A stretch of DNA of 64,000 nucleotides, from the NCBI GenBank assembly GCA_963739435.1, contig CAVUAN010000024.1, positions 1-64,000 on the forward strand, read 5' to 3'. This document shows positions 48,344-60,812 of this stretch, in pieces. How positions within the stretch are numbered: position 1 is the stretch's first letter; the number at the start of each line of letters is the position of its first letter. Position numbers and translations under genes: made by a program. A model generated the notes under the pieces. It did no database searches. It saw nothing but the letters and a program-made list of their open reading frames with translations, and had not been told where the DNA came from. This DNA comes from CAVUAN01 sp963739435. GTDB taxonomy: Bacteria > Acidobacteriota > Thermoanaerobaculia > UBA5066 > Gp7-AA6.

Positions 48344-49488
48344 CCAGCGGATCCGTCCTCGTCTTCAACGCCGGGTCGAGCAGCCTCAAGTTCGCCCTCT
48401 TCGAGCACGGGAGCGAGACGGAAGCGGCGTCGGGGGCGATCGAAATGGCCTCGCCAGCCGACGCCCTGTCGGCGATTCTGGCAAAGATCCCGGAGACGGC
48501 GATCCAAGCGGTCGGCCATCGGTTCGTCCACGGCGGCACGGAGTTCCGGGAGGGCACGTTGGTCACACCCCGGGTCAAGGACTCGATCCACCGCCTCTCT
48601 GAGCTCGCGCCGCTCCACAACCCTCCCGCCCTCGCGATCCTCGAGGCCGCGCAGAGGGCTTTTCCCGGCGTGCCGCATGTGGCCGTCTTCGACACATCCT
48701 TTTTTGCCGACCTGCCGGAGCGCGCCGCCGTCTATCCCCTTCCATGGGAGTGGCACGAGACGTGGGGCGTGCGCCGGTTCGGCTTCCACGGACTCTCGCA
48801 CGCCTGGTGCGCCGGACGGGCCGCCGAGCTGCTGGGGCGGCCGGCCGAGAGCCTCCGTCTCGTGTCCTGCCACCTCGGCAACGGCTGCTCGGCAGCCGCT
48901 GTCGCCAGCGGCAAGCCGATAGCGACGACGATGGGATTCACGCCTTTGGACGGCCTCATGATGGGCGGCCGCGCGGGCTCGGTCGATCCTGGCATCCTCC
49001 TCCACGTGATGCGCCACAAGGGCGTGGGCCTCGACGATCTCGACCGCATCCTGAACCGAGAATCGGGTCTTGCGGGCGTCTCGGGGGTCTCCTCCGATTT
49101 CCGAGAGGTCGAGGCAGCCGCCGCATCCGGACACGCGCGCGCCCGCCTGGCGATCGAGATCTACGGCGACCGCCTGCGCCAGGCCGTCGGTGCCTTCGCC
49201 GTGCTGCTCGGCGGCCTCGATGCGCTCGTCTTCACGGCCGGCGTGGGCGAGCACTCCGCTTCGCTGCGCGCCGCCGCCTGCACCGGCCTCGACGTCCTCG
49301 GGCTGCTTCTTTCCGCGGACAAGAACACGAAGGCTGTCCCGGACACCGACGTCGCCGCCGCCGGCTCTACGGGGCGTATCCTCGTCCTCCACACCCGCGA
49401 GGAGCTCATGATCGCCCGGGAGGCGCGGCGCCTCCTGTCGCGTACGAGAAGCTCAAGAGAGCCTCGGAGGCCGCCGAACGGGAGCTGA
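48328..49488 (+). CDS. ackA: Acetate kinase
   Basis: Intact 386-residue enzyme: VLVFNAGSSSLKFALFEHGS, AVGHRFVHGGTEFREG, LHNPPALAILEAAQRAFPGV, VAVFDTSFFADLPERAAVYP, FGFHGLSHAWCAGRAAELLG, CHLGNGCSAAAVASGKPIAT, DGLMMGGRAGSVDPGILLHV and LVFTAGVGEHSASLRAAACT, which are the acetate-kinase signature blocks. It converts acetyl phosphate and ADP to acetate and ATP. It overlaps phosphoketolase by 16 bases, so the two are one unit and the pathway yields ATP from sugar phosphates. Confidence 0.95.
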   Translation: MVGALTSGSVLVFNAGSSSLKFALFEHGSETEAASGAIEMASPADALSAILAKIPETAIQAVGHRFVHGGTEFREGTLVTPRVKDSIHRLSELAPLHNPPALAILEAAQRAFPGVPHVAVFDTSFFADLPERAAVYPLPWEWHETWGVRRFGFHGLSHAWCAGRAAELLGRPAESLRLVSCHLGNGCSAAAVASGKPIATTMGFTPLDGLMMGGRAGSVDPGILLHVMRHKGVGLDDLDRILNRESGLAGVSGVSSDFREVEAAAASGHARARLAIEIYGDRLRQAVGAFAVLLGGLDALVFTAGVGEHSASLRAAACTGLDVLGLLLSADKNTKAVPDTDVAAAGSTGRILVLHTREELMIAREARRLLSRTRSSREPRRPPNGS

Positions 49489-49529
49489 AGAAGTTAGGCG
49501 GCCTTCCGAGGAACAGCAGGGCTGACGAA

Positions 49530-49973
49530 CTAGAGTGCGCGAACGGTCATCACGGGGCACGGCGCCGTCGAGATGACACGAGAGGCCACACTCCCGACGA
49601 AGTACCGGGAAACTCCTTTGCGGCCATGGGTTCCCATGACGACGAGATCGGCCGCGTTCTTCTCCGCTGCGTCCGAAATGGCCTCGTAAGGGGCGCCGGA
49701 AAGAACCAACGCGCGGGCATCGACTCCGGCCTTCTTGGCGTCCTTCACCATCGGCTCCAGTTTGGCCTCGGCCTTCGTCCGCAGGTTTTGATCCCACTCG
49801 TCGTAAGTTCCAGGCGCGACGGCCTCGGCCTGGGCCATGTTCGGAGCCTGGTAGACATAGGTGATCATCAGCTCCGATCCCTCGTCCTTGGCCATCTCGA
49901 TGGCTTCTTTCAAAGCGGGCTCCGAGGCCTTCGTGAGATCCGTGGCAACGATGATCTTTCGAAACGTCTTCAT
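49530..49973 (-). CDS. Universal stress protein (UspA family)
   Basis: 147 residues with the ATP-binding Usp pattern: MKTFRKIIVATDLTKASEPA at the start and VVMGTHGRKGVSRYFVGSVA followed by SRVISTAPCPVMTV at the end. The Shine-Dalgarno AGGAGG lies five bases before ATG 49973. The protein is a single Usp domain, probably acting as a dimer that binds ATP under stress. It is apparently monocistronic, facing the acetate kinase gene on the opposite strand. Confidence 0.95.
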   Translation of the reverse strand: MKTFRKIIVATDLTKASEPALKEAIEMAKDEGSELMITYVYQAPNMAQAEAVAPGTYDEWDQNLRTKAEAKLEPMVKDAKKAGVDARALVLSGAPYEAISDAAEKNAADLVVMGTHGRKGVSRYFVGSVASRVISTAPCPVMTVRAL

Positions 49974-50007
49974 GGTCCCCTCCTCTCTCTAAAAGGTGTC
50001 GTTCTCC

Positions 50008-51105
50008 TCATGCTGCGAATTGTTCAAGGCGAACCGGCAGGCGCCGCGCTCCCCACTGCCCCGGCTGGTCCTCGAAGATGCCTGCACACACCTCGCCGCA
50101 GGAAGGGCAGCGCCCCCCGGCATCGAGGTTCCAGGCGGTCAACACATAGCCGTTCCGTCCGATCAGCGGAGCCCCGCAGCCACGGCAGAGCGTCGCGCCC
50201 CCCCGCGAGTCGTCGATGTTTCCCGTGTAGGCGTACCGGACGCCATTACCGGCTGCGATGCGGCGGGCCTCGACGAGCGTGGCCGGCGGAGTCGGGGAGA
50301 CGTCGATCATCCTCCAGTCAGGATGGAACGCGGTGAAGTGCATCGGAACGTCCCGCCCCAGGTTCTCGACGACCCACCGGGTCATCGCGTCGATCTCCTT
50401 TGCCGAGTCGTTGTAGCCGGGGATAACGAGGTTCGTGATCTCGAGCCAGACCTTCGTCTCCTTCTTGAGGTAGACGAGAGTGTCGAGCACCGGCTGGAGG
50501 TGAGATCCCGTCACCTCCCAGTAGAACTTCTCCGTGAAGGCCTTCAGGTCTACGTTTGCCGCGTCGATATGCCGGTAGAAGTCTTTCCGCGGTTCGGGAC
50601 ACATGTAGCCTGCCGTCACGGCAACCGTTCGCACATTCGCCTCGTGGCACGCCTGGGCGACGTCGATCGCGTACTCGAAAAAGATCGTCGGGTCGTTGTA
50701 CGTGAAAGCCACGCTGCGGCAGCCGAGCTTGCCGGCCGCTCGGGCGATCAGCTCGGGCGGCGCCTCATCGGCCAGCTTTGCGATCTCGCGCGACTTGCTG
50801 ATGTCCCAGTTCTGGCAGAACTGACAGGAGAGGTTGCACCCTTCGGTGCCGAAGGAGAGCACGGCGGTTCCGGGCAGGAAGTGGTTCAGCGGCTTCTTCT
50901 CGATCGGGTCGACGCAGAAACCGCTCGACCGCCCGTAGGTCGTCAGGACGACCTGGTCCCCTTCACGTGCCCGAACGAAACAAAGGCCGCGCTGGCCTTC
51001 CCGCAGCGTGCAGAACCGGGGGCAGACGTCGCACTGGATGCGCCCGTCCTCCAGGCGGTGCCAGTACCGCGTGCCGATCACGGGGCCCGAGCGCAGTGTT
51101 GTCAA
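50008..51105 (-). CDS. AmmeMemoRadiSam-system radical SAM enzyme (PflA-like)
   Basis: Intact 365-residue radical SAM protein. An N-terminal Cys pair region (IQCDVCPRFCTLREGQRGLC) precedes the Fe-S cluster motif FGTEGCNLSCQFCQNWDISK (CxxxCxxC). Later blocks are CRSVAFTYNDPTIFFEYAID and KVWLEITNLVIPGYNDSAKE. A zinc-ribbon-like end has TLCRGCGAPLIGRNGYVL and CPSCGEVCAGIFEDQPG. This matches the radical SAM member of the AMMECR1/Memo/radical SAM set, but AMMECR1 and Memo are not in the window. Start TTG 51105; substrate unknown. Confidence 0.88.
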   Translation of the reverse strand: MTTLRSGPVIGTRYWHRLEDGRIQCDVCPRFCTLREGQRGLCFVRAREGDQVVLTTYGRSSGFCVDPIEKKPLNHFLPGTAVLSFGTEGCNLSCQFCQNWDISKSREIAKLADEAPPELIARAAGKLGCRSVAFTYNDPTIFFEYAIDVAQACHEANVRTVAVTAGYMCPEPRKDFYRHIDAANVDLKAFTEKFYWEVTGSHLQPVLDTLVYLKKETKVWLEITNLVIPGYNDSAKEIDAMTRWVVENLGRDVPMHFTAFHPDWRMIDVSPTPPATLVEARRIAAGNGVRYAYTGNIDDSRGGATLCRGCGAPLIGRNGYVLTAWNLDAGGRCPSCGEVCAGIFEDQPGQWGARRLPVRLEQFAA

Positions 51106-51213
51106 AGCCAGTCATCCTCGGCTCATATTGTCCGCTCCGCCTGATTTCTTCGCATGGTCCGCTTGCATCAGACGGATTCGCAGATTCTCGTAACTCGGTT
51201 TCCTCGCTTGGGC

Positions 51214-52152
51214 TCAAGCCGCAGTCATTCGCATCTGCTCATAGAGGCGCTCGGCGTCCTCCCGGCGGCAGAGCTGCGTGCCCGGGTTCATCACCGCGGC
51301 TGCGCCCGCCGCCACGCCGAAGCGGGCGGCCTCGGCGAGAGAGAGCCCTCGCGATAGCGACAGGACGATTCCCGCGACCATCGTGTCTCCGGCGCCCACG
51401 CTCGAAGCAACCGGGACGGCCGGAGCGAGCAGCCGCTCGGACTCCGTCCCCGTCACGAAGAGGGCGCCTCCGCCGCCGAGCGACAGGACCACCACCTCGC
51501 ATCGCCCCTTGGCGATCAGCCGCCGGGCCGCCGCGGCCAGTTCCGGCTCGCCGCTTGCCGCTCCCCCGGTCAACTGCTGGAACTCGTGCAGGCTCGGCTT
51601 GACGAGAAAAACCCCTTTCTCCAGAGCGAGCCGCAGGGGTTCGCCCGAGGAGTCGAGGACGAAGCGCGCCTCGAGCTCTCGTGCCACGCCGGCCGCCAGG
51701 GCATAGAAGCCGGCGGGCGCGCCGGGCGGCAGGCTGCCGCTCGCGACGACGAAGGCCGGCTCGGGCCGGACGCAGCGGAGCGACTCAAGGCATTGCCTCC
51801 ACTCCGACTCGCTCAGCGTCGGGCCCGGGAAGACGAACCGGTACTGGCGGCCGGTCGCCTCTTCGCGGACATTGAGATTGCGGCGGGTCCACTCCGCAAT
51901 CGGGATCGGAACTTGAGAGACACCTTCTCGGTCGAGCAACTCGCACAGCAGCTCGCCCGAAGGCCCGCCGGCGGCAAAGAGCGCGAGGGCTTCGCCGCCC
52001 AATCGCCGGACCGCGCGCGCGACGTTGATCCCGCCGCCCCCGGGCTCGTAATGCGGAGCGAGGCAGCGGAGCTTCGATCCGGAGACCACGTATTCGACCG
52101 ACGAGCTTTCGTCGATCGCCGGATTCAGCGTGAGGGTCACGATCGGGGCCAC
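51214..52152 (-). CDS. PfkB-family sugar kinase (1-phosphofructokinase/PfkB-like)
   Basis: Intact 312-residue kinase: VTLTLNPAIDESSSVEYVVS, YEPGGGGINVARAVRRLGGE, VVASGSLPPGAPAGFYALAA, VFLVKPSLHEFQQLTGG and the catalytic VASSVGAGDTMVAGIVLSLS with GAGD. The order TLNPAID, GGGGINVARA, GSLPPG matches hexose-phosphate kinases of the PfkB/FruK branch. It follows the glucan operon by 63 bases on the same strand, so it may phosphorylate sugar phosphates released from glucan. It is a second, ATP-type phosphofructokinase candidate besides the PPi-type enzyme. Confidence 0.88.
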   Translation of the reverse strand: MAPIVTLTLNPAIDESSSVEYVVSGSKLRCLAPHYEPGGGGINVARAVRRLGGEALALFAAGGPSGELLCELLDREGVSQVPIPIAEWTRRNLNVREEATGRQYRFVFPGPTLSESEWRQCLESLRCVRPEPAFVVASGSLPPGAPAGFYALAAGVARELEARFVLDSSGEPLRLALEKGVFLVKPSLHEFQQLTGGAASGEPELAAAARRLIAKGRCEVVVLSLGGGGALFVTGTESERLLAPAVPVASSVGAGDTMVAGIVLSLSRGLSLAEAARFGVAAGAAAVMNPGTQLCRREDAERLYEQMRMTAA

Positions 52153-52214
52153 GGGGACAGACTAGGCCGCGGCCCCGTTCCAGGCTTGATCCATCCGAAT
52201 CAGGGAGAGGCGCG

Positions 52215-53690
52215 TCAGCGGCGGCTTCGGCCCGTCAGCCAGGCGAGGCGGCGCAGGCGCTCGGCGAGATCGGGCTCCCAGGCGTTCGATGGCGCCCGCC
52301 AGGCCCAGTTGCCGCCGGGCGAGGCGGGGTCGTTCATGCGGGCTTCCGACCCCAGGCCCAGAACGTCCTGGAGGGGCACGATGGCGCGATCACAGACGGA
52401 GGAGAAGGCTGCTCGGATGAGATCCCACTCGATCCGGCTCCCGTCGCCGCCCAGATAGTCGATCACGCGCTGCCTCTCCTCGGCACGGAGATGCTCAAAC
52501 CAGCCGCGCGACGTGTCGTTGTCGTGCGTGCCCGTGTAGACGACGGCGTTGGGCGTGTGGCGGTGAGGCAGGTAGTCGCTGTCCGGCTCGTAGAAGGCGA
52601 ACTGCAGGACTTTCATCCCGGGCACGCCGACCGCATCGAGCAGGGCCTCGACGTCCGGCGTGATCACTCCCAGGTCTTCGGCGATGATCGGCAGCCCGCC
52701 CAGGGCTTCGCGCGCCGCCGCGAAGAGCTTCTCGCCCGGAGCCTCAACCCACCGGCCGTTCAACGCCGTCGTCTCTTCGGCCGGGACCGACCAGTATGCC
52801 GCGAAGGCCCGGAAGTGATCGATCCGCAGCACGTCGCAAAGGCGCAGGTTCGCCCGGAGGCGCTCGATCCACCAGGCGAAGCCGTCCTCTTCCATGCGGT
52901 CCCAGCGATAGAGCGGGTTGCCCCAGAGCTGGCCGGTCGCGGAGAAGTAGTCCGGCGGAACGCCCGAGACCGCGACGGGGCGCCCCGCCGGGTCGAGATC
53001 GAAGAGCTCGCGGTTGGCCCAGACATCCGCGCTGTCCTGCGACACGTAGATCGGCGCATCTCCCATGACAGCGACACCGCGCTTCCCCGCTTCGCGCCGC
53101 ACGCGCTCCCACTGCCGGAAAAAGAGAAACTGGGAGTAGACCTGAAAGTCGACCTCGGCGGAAAGCTCCCGGCGCGCCCGCGCGAGGGCCGAAGGCTCCC
53201 GCGTCGCCAGGTCCGCGTCCCAGCTCCACCACGGCGCGCCTCCGGCGCGCTCCCGGAGGGCGGCGAAGAGCGACCAGTCCGAAAGCCACGGAACCTGCTC
53301 CGGCGCCTCCGAGAAATCCTTGAGGTCCTCGATTTGCAAAGGCCCTGCGTGAACCTGGAAGTGCTCGAAGGAGCGCCGCAGCACCTGCTCCTTCCATGGA
53401 ATCACCCGGTCCCACTCGACCAGCTCTTCCCGAAAGACCGGGGTCTCACGCATCGCATCTCCCGGCAGGAAGCCATCGCGCGCGAGCGCGTCGGGCGACA
53501 CCAGCAGTGGATTGCCTGCAAATGCCGAAGCGCAACCGTAGGGAGAGTTTCCGGGGCCGGTCGGCCCGAGGGGCAAGACCTGCCAGAGCGTGAATCCGGC
53601 CGAGGCCGCCCAGTCCAGGAAAAGGTCCATCTCGGGACCGAGATCCCCCATCCCCAGGCGTCCCGGCAGGCTGGTCGGGTGCAGCAACAC
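52215..53690 (-). CDS. malQ: 4-alpha-glucanotransferase (amylomaltase)
   Basis: 491-residue GH77 enzyme. Blocks: LLHPTSLPGRLGMGDLGPEM, GFTLWQVLPLGPTGPGNSPY, VSPDALARDGFLP, GVAVMGDAPIYVSQDSADVW, LRLCDVLRIDHFRAFAAYWS (catalytic Asp in DHFR), PIIAEDLGVITPDVEALLDA and VYTGTHDNDTSRGWFEHLRA. GTG 53690 is the first clear start; the frame is open another ~50 bases into the GlgP stop region (RPRAAG precedes), so a start just upstream is possible. It rearranges malto-oligosaccharides left by phosphorolysis. Confidence 0.93.
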   Translation of the reverse strand: MLLHPTSLPGRLGMGDLGPEMDLFLDWAASAGFTLWQVLPLGPTGPGNSPYGCASAFAGNPLLVSPDALARDGFLPGDAMRETPVFREELVEWDRVIPWKEQVLRRSFEHFQVHAGPLQIEDLKDFSEAPEQVPWLSDWSLFAALRERAGGAPWWSWDADLATREPSALARARRELSAEVDFQVYSQFLFFRQWERVRREAGKRGVAVMGDAPIYVSQDSADVWANRELFDLDPAGRPVAVSGVPPDYFSATGQLWGNPLYRWDRMEEDGFAWWIERLRANLRLCDVLRIDHFRAFAAYWSVPAEETTALNGRWVEAPGEKLFAAAREALGGLPIIAEDLGVITPDVEALLDAVGVPGMKVLQFAFYEPDSDYLPHRHTPNAVVYTGTHDNDTSRGWFEHLRAEERQRVIDYLGGDGSRIEWDLIRAAFSSVCDRAIVPLQDVLGLGSEARMNDPASPGGNWAWRAPSNAWEPDLAERLRRLAWLTGRSRR

Positions 53691-53724
53691 GCCCGCCGCG
53701 CGCGGGCGCTTTCCTTCCTTCTCT

Positions 53725-56215
53725 TCAGCTGCCGTAGGCAGTCCCTTCCCGGGGCTTGGCGCCGAACCAGCGGGCTAGACCCGTCTCGCTGGAAGCCAGG
53801 TCGGGATGAGAGGGCCGGACTCGCAGCGCCCAGCCGATGCCATCGTGCGCCGGCCGGCTGTGCTCGCCGCGGAAGACGGCGGCCGGCTCGTCCGCGCCGG
53901 AAGGGAGAAGGGTCACCGCGTATCCCGACTCCAGCGTGCCATCCGGCTCGAGAGGGCCCTCGAAGAGCTCGACAGCCACATCCCCGGCGTTCAAGCCGGC
54001 GAGTTCGAGCCGGGCTTCGATGGCGAACCGTTCTCCCGCGGCGAGCGTCCGGGGATCTGGCAGCGCTTCCCACGACACGAACCGCACGCCCGGCCAGAGC
54101 TCCAGGAGGCGCCGCTTCCACTCGACGAGATGGCGCAGCCGCTCCCGGTTGTCTTCCTTCAGGCCCCGGCGCCGGGCCCCCCCGGGCAGGTAGCAGCTCT
54201 CGATGTACTGGGAAACCATGCGGTCCGACGAGAAGGCGCGGCCCAGGGCAGAGGCCGACACAAGCATCTTGTCGATCCAGCGCTGCGGCAGCCCCGAGGC
54301 GTCGCGCTCGTAGAAAAGGGGCAGGACCCGGGTTTCGAGCGCCTCGTAGAGCGCTGCGGCAATCACCTCGTCGGGAGCGTGGTCCGTCGGCGGCCCGATC
54401 GTGAAGCCCGCCGTGTCCTGCGGGGCCTCATCCCACCATCCATCGGGAACCGAAAGGTTGAGGACGCCGTTCAACGCCGCCTTCATACCGGACGTGCCGG
54501 AGGCCTCCCGAGGTCTCTCGGGCGTGTTCAGCCAAACGTCGCATCCCGCCGTCAGCGCCTGCGCGAGCGCCATGTCGTAATCCGAGAGGAAGACGAATCG
54601 CCCCCGCAAGTGCGGCTCCTCTGCGGCGCGCGTGATCGACGCGAGGAACGCCTTGCCGGCCTCGTCGCGGGGATGCGCTTTTCCGGCGAAGAGAAACTGA
54701 ACCGGCCGCCCGATCTGGTGCATGAGGTAGTCGAGCCGCTTCGGGTCCGTCAGGAGCAGCGTGGCCCGCTTGTACGTGGCGAAGCGCCGCGCGAAGCCGA
54801 CCGTCAACGCTGTGGGATCGAGAGCGTTGGGATTGGACAGCCGTTCCCGCGCCAGCTCCACCAGCCGCTCCCGCTGCGCTTCGTGGCGCCGCCAGAGCAG
54901 CGCCCGGTCCACCTGCTCGGGCCGTTCGAGGACGTTGAGCGACGCGATCTCCGGCGCCGTCCACGTGGCCGGGTGCACGCCGTTGGTGATCGGCTCGATC
55001 GGCACCTCGGACAGCGGAAGGTCCGGCGTCACGTCTCGCCAGAGCCCGCGCGACACGCGGGCATGGAGACGCGACACGGCGTTCTTGTCGGGCAGAAAGG
55101 CGCATCGCGAGAACCGCCATCGAGAACAGGCCTCGCTTCTCGCCCGCCGTTTCTCTGCCGAGGTCGAAGAACTGATCGAACGTGATGCCGAGCTCGGGGA
55201 CGTAGTCGGCGAAGAACTTCCAGAGCAGCTCCTCCGAAAAGACGTCGATGCCGGCCGGAACGGGCGTATGGGTCGTGAACACGTTGCCCGCTGCCGCCAC
55301 CTCGCGCGCCTCTTCGAACGAGAGGCCCTCCTCGACCACGAGCTGGCGCACCTTCTCGAGAGACACGAAGGCGGCGTGGCCCTCGTTGATGTGACGGATC
55401 GTGGGCCTCAGGCTCAGAAGTTCGAGCGCGCGTAGCCCTCCGATGCCGAGTGCAATCTCCTGTTTCAGCCGGCACCTTCGCCCGCCGCCGTAGAGCCTCT
55501 CGGTGACGCCGCGGTCGGCCTCGTCGTTCTCCTCGATGTTGGAGTCGAGGAGATAGAGCGATATGCGCGCGACCTGAGCCAGCCGGATCAAGAGCTGGAC
55601 CGGGCGGCCCTCGATCTGGACGGTGACGACCGGCGGCCTCCCGTCGGGCGTCTGCGCCAACGAAAGGGGAAGCGCCTCCGGGTCGAGCCTCGGGTAAACC
55701 TCCGTTTGCCTGCCCTCGGGATCGAGAAGCTGGCTGAAGTAGCCCTCCTTGTAGAACAGGCCCACGCCGACGAGCGGCACTCCGAGGTCGCTCGAGGATT
55801 TCAGGTGATCTCCGGCCAGCACGCCGAGACCGCCCGCGTAGATCGGCAGGACGTCCGTCAGACCGAATTCGGCCGAGAAGTAGGCGATCAGTTCGCCGTG
55901 GGCGCGCAGCTCACGGGCGCCTGCATGCCTCGGCGGCGTGGCGTCCTCCGCGGCCAGCCGCTCGATCAGCAGATCGACGGACCGGAGAAAGCCGGAGTCC
56001 TCGGATGCGCTCCACAGCCTCTGGGGCGGCGTCTCGCGAAACAGCGCGACCGGGTTTCCGCGGGAGCGCCGCCACGCGTCCCGGTCGAGCGACTCGAAGA
56101 GCGCCCGCACGTCGGCGCGCCACGCCCACCGGAGGTCGTGGGCGAGAGCGAAGAGCGGCTGGAGCTTTTCCGGCACTCCGGGAAGTCGAAGCGCCTTCTC
56201 GAGAACGGGCGTCAC
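53725..56215 (-). CDS. glgP: Alpha-glucan phosphorylase
   Basis: About 830 residues with one frame change near 55085. N-terminal blocks KLQPLFALAHDLRWAWRADV and ELIAYFSAEFGLTDVLPIYA followed by GGLGVLAGDHLKSSSDLGVP match the shorter GlgP subfamily (TIGR02094-type). Downstream: VFTTHTPVPAGIDVFSEEL, SEVPIEPITNGVHPATW, VGFARRFATYKRATLLL, and the PLP Lys motif PREASGTSGMKAALNGVLNL. A C-terminal beta-sandwich-like extension ends the protein. It releases glucose-1-phosphate from glycogen or maltodextrin. It lies 21 bases after GH57 and 34 before MalQ. Confidence 0.93.
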
Positions 56216-56236
56216 GCACGGAAGAACATACCAAAA

Positions 56237-58681
56237 CTATTCGGGAACGAACACGGAGAGCCTCTCCCCGAGCGCGCGGAACGCACTGACCCACTGGGCG
56301 GCGTCGCTGTCGCCCTGCTCGGCGCGCCCGCGGCTCTCGGGCCATGCGCTCTGCTGCAGCTCGAAAAAGATGTTCTGCGCGTTCCACAGCTCGACGGCAA
56401 ACGGCAGCGATCGGGCGAGGGTTGCGAGGACCTCCAGGTCCTGCAGGGCGGGGAGGCTTGCCGGAGTGGCGCGCCACCGCCGCGCCAGACGCTCCACGGT
56501 CCGCTGGAACGCGTAGCCGAGGCCATCCTCCGGCAGGCGCACTCCCACGCGGGCGGCCTCGGCAAGCGCGGACTCGATCCGCGAAAGATCCGGCGTCTCG
56601 GCGTCGAGGGCCCGCCGCAGCGCGGTTGTCAGCGCGAACTCGGCGGCGACCCGGAAGGCCCGCGGCAGCGGGATACCGTGGTCGTGCAGAAACCGCATCA
56701 GGGGCTCGTGCCGGTCGTAGAGCTGGCGATACGCCGCGTCCGCCTCGGCGAGCGTGTCTTCCAGGATCAGCCGGACGATCTTGCGCTGCTCGTCTTTGAA
56801 GAGGTGCTTCAACGAGTACGTCTCGGACGTGAAGTGGCGGTCCATGAGGCGCAGCACGGCGGCGAGGTCGCCCCGCCCGAAAGTCTCGGACAGGCTTCGG
56901 ACCAGGCCGCCGTAGGCTTCGTCGGATTCCAGCCGGCCGATGCCGCCGGCGATGTTCTGGTCGCCCAGGTGGAGGGCGCAGAAGCTGACGCGCTCGTTCT
57001 CCCCCGTGACCTCCGAGATGATGCGCGCGCGCCCGAACGCGAGCCGGGCACGCCCGCCCGTGACGGCCGCGAAGTCCTCCCGCTCGACCGTGTAGCAGAA
57101 GACCCGCGTTCTCTCGGGGTACTCCTCGAACAGGGAGCTGACCGCGTAGTGGGCGGCGACCTTGTCGAGATCCACCCGGGCGGGCCGCACGAAGTCTTCG
57201 TAGACCTGGCGGCCGTCGCCCCGCTCCGGGTCGTTGCTCTTCGCCTTCCCGAGGCGATCGAGAAACGGGTCTTCGAAACCGCGGGAACCGCGCGGTCCGT
57301 CGGCCCGGCCCGCCAGATCGATGGCACGCCCGGCGTACTCGAGGATCTGCTGGCCCTCGAGACCCGCCAGGTCGTCGAAGAACCAGCCGCAGCTGGTGAA
57401 CATGAGGAGAGCATGCCGCTGCAGCTCGAGCAGCTCGACTGCCGCAATCCGCTCGGCCGGCGAAAGCTCCCGGCGGGCGTGGCCTCGCAGGAACGCCTCG
57501 AGGCTCGCGGGCGTCCGGTCGAGCACCACGCCGACGTACGCGTCGCGCGCCGCCCAGGGGTCGGCAAAGAACTTGCCGGCCTTCGCCTCGAAGACGGGCG
57601 CGAGCGCATCGCGCAGGGCGTCGAGGGCTTCGCGCAGGGGCGCCCTCCACGCCTGGTTCGTCCTCGGATCCGTGCGGCAGCCGCAGTCTTTCTCCCACCG
57701 CCCGACGCCGTGCGAGCAGCTCCAGGACGTCCTCTCGAGGATGGCAGCCTCGTGAAGGGGCGGATGCGCAGCCAGATACTCGCCGTAGTTCGTCAGCCGG
57801 ACGCCTTCCTGCGTCCCGAGGTGGCGCAGAGCGTATGCGAGAGCCATGTCGCCGAACCGGTGATGGTGGCCGAAGGTTTCGCCGTCGGTGGCGATGTGGA
57901 CGAGCTGGTCTTCGGCGAGCACAGGGTCGGCGTCGAATTGGCCGAGCAGGCGTTCGACCAGCAGCTCGCCCCTCTGGAGGAGCCGTTCGAAGGCCACGGC
58001 GCGGGAGATCGGGCCATCGTAGAAGAAGACGGCGATCGATCTGCCCGACGGCAGCGCGACGCGGTAGGGGCGGCGCGGGTCGATCCGTCCGCCCGAAACG
58101 TCCTCCCACTGCGCCTGCGCCGATCTCGCGTTCGCGGTCGGCCTGGTGCGGCGAGAGGATGGTGAACAGGATCCCCTGCTCGGCCAGCACCTCGAGCGAT
58201 TCCGTATCGACCGCCGTCTCGGGCAGCCACATCCCTTCCGGAAAGCGCCCGAATCGCCTCTCAAAATCGCGGATACCCCAGACGACCTGCGTGACTTTGT
58301 CCCGACGGGTGGCAAGAGGAAGGATGGCGTGGTTGTAGGCCTGAGCGATGGCGGAGCCATGTCCCGAGAACCGCCCGGCGCTCGAGCGGTCGGCTTCGAG
58401 GACCGCGGCATACACCTCGGGCGAGTTCTTCTCCATCCAGGAGAGCAGCGTCGGCCCGAAGTTGAAGCTGATTCTCGCGTAGTTGTTCTCGATCGAGACG
58501 ATTCGGTTCTTCCCGTCGAGGATGCGCGGCGTCGCATTGGGTCCGTAGCACTCCGCCAGGATCCGCTCGTTCCAGTCGTGGTACGGGTAGGCGGAGTCCT
58601 GCAGCTCGATCGCCTCGAGCCACGGGTTCTCCCGCGGCGGCTGGTAGAAGTGGCCGTGGATGCAGATGAAGCGGCGGGAAG

Positions 58682-58685
<4 letters not shown>
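56237..58685 (-). CDS. Family 57 glycoside hydrolase with DUF3536
   Basis: About 815 residues. The N terminus SRRFICIHGHFYQPPRENPW is the GH57 metal/active-site start, followed by FGPTLLSWMEKNSPEVYAAV, GMWLPETAVDTESLEVLAEQ and VHIATDGETFGHHHRFGDMA. The C-terminal half is the DUF3536 module (FADPWAARDAYVGVVLDRTP, LLMFTSCGWFFDDLAGLEGQ). One frame change near 58100. TTG 58683-58685 is the likely start, overlapping the GlgB stop as TTGA. Probably an amylopullulanase or glucan-branching/debranching enzyme working on stored glucan. Confidence 0.85.
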
Positions 58686-60748
<2,063 letters not shown>

Positions 60749-60812
60749 CCTGGCCGGAAAGCCTAACCCCTTCTCCTCCGGGGCGGCAACCGGGACCCTG
60801 TAAACTCGGTGC

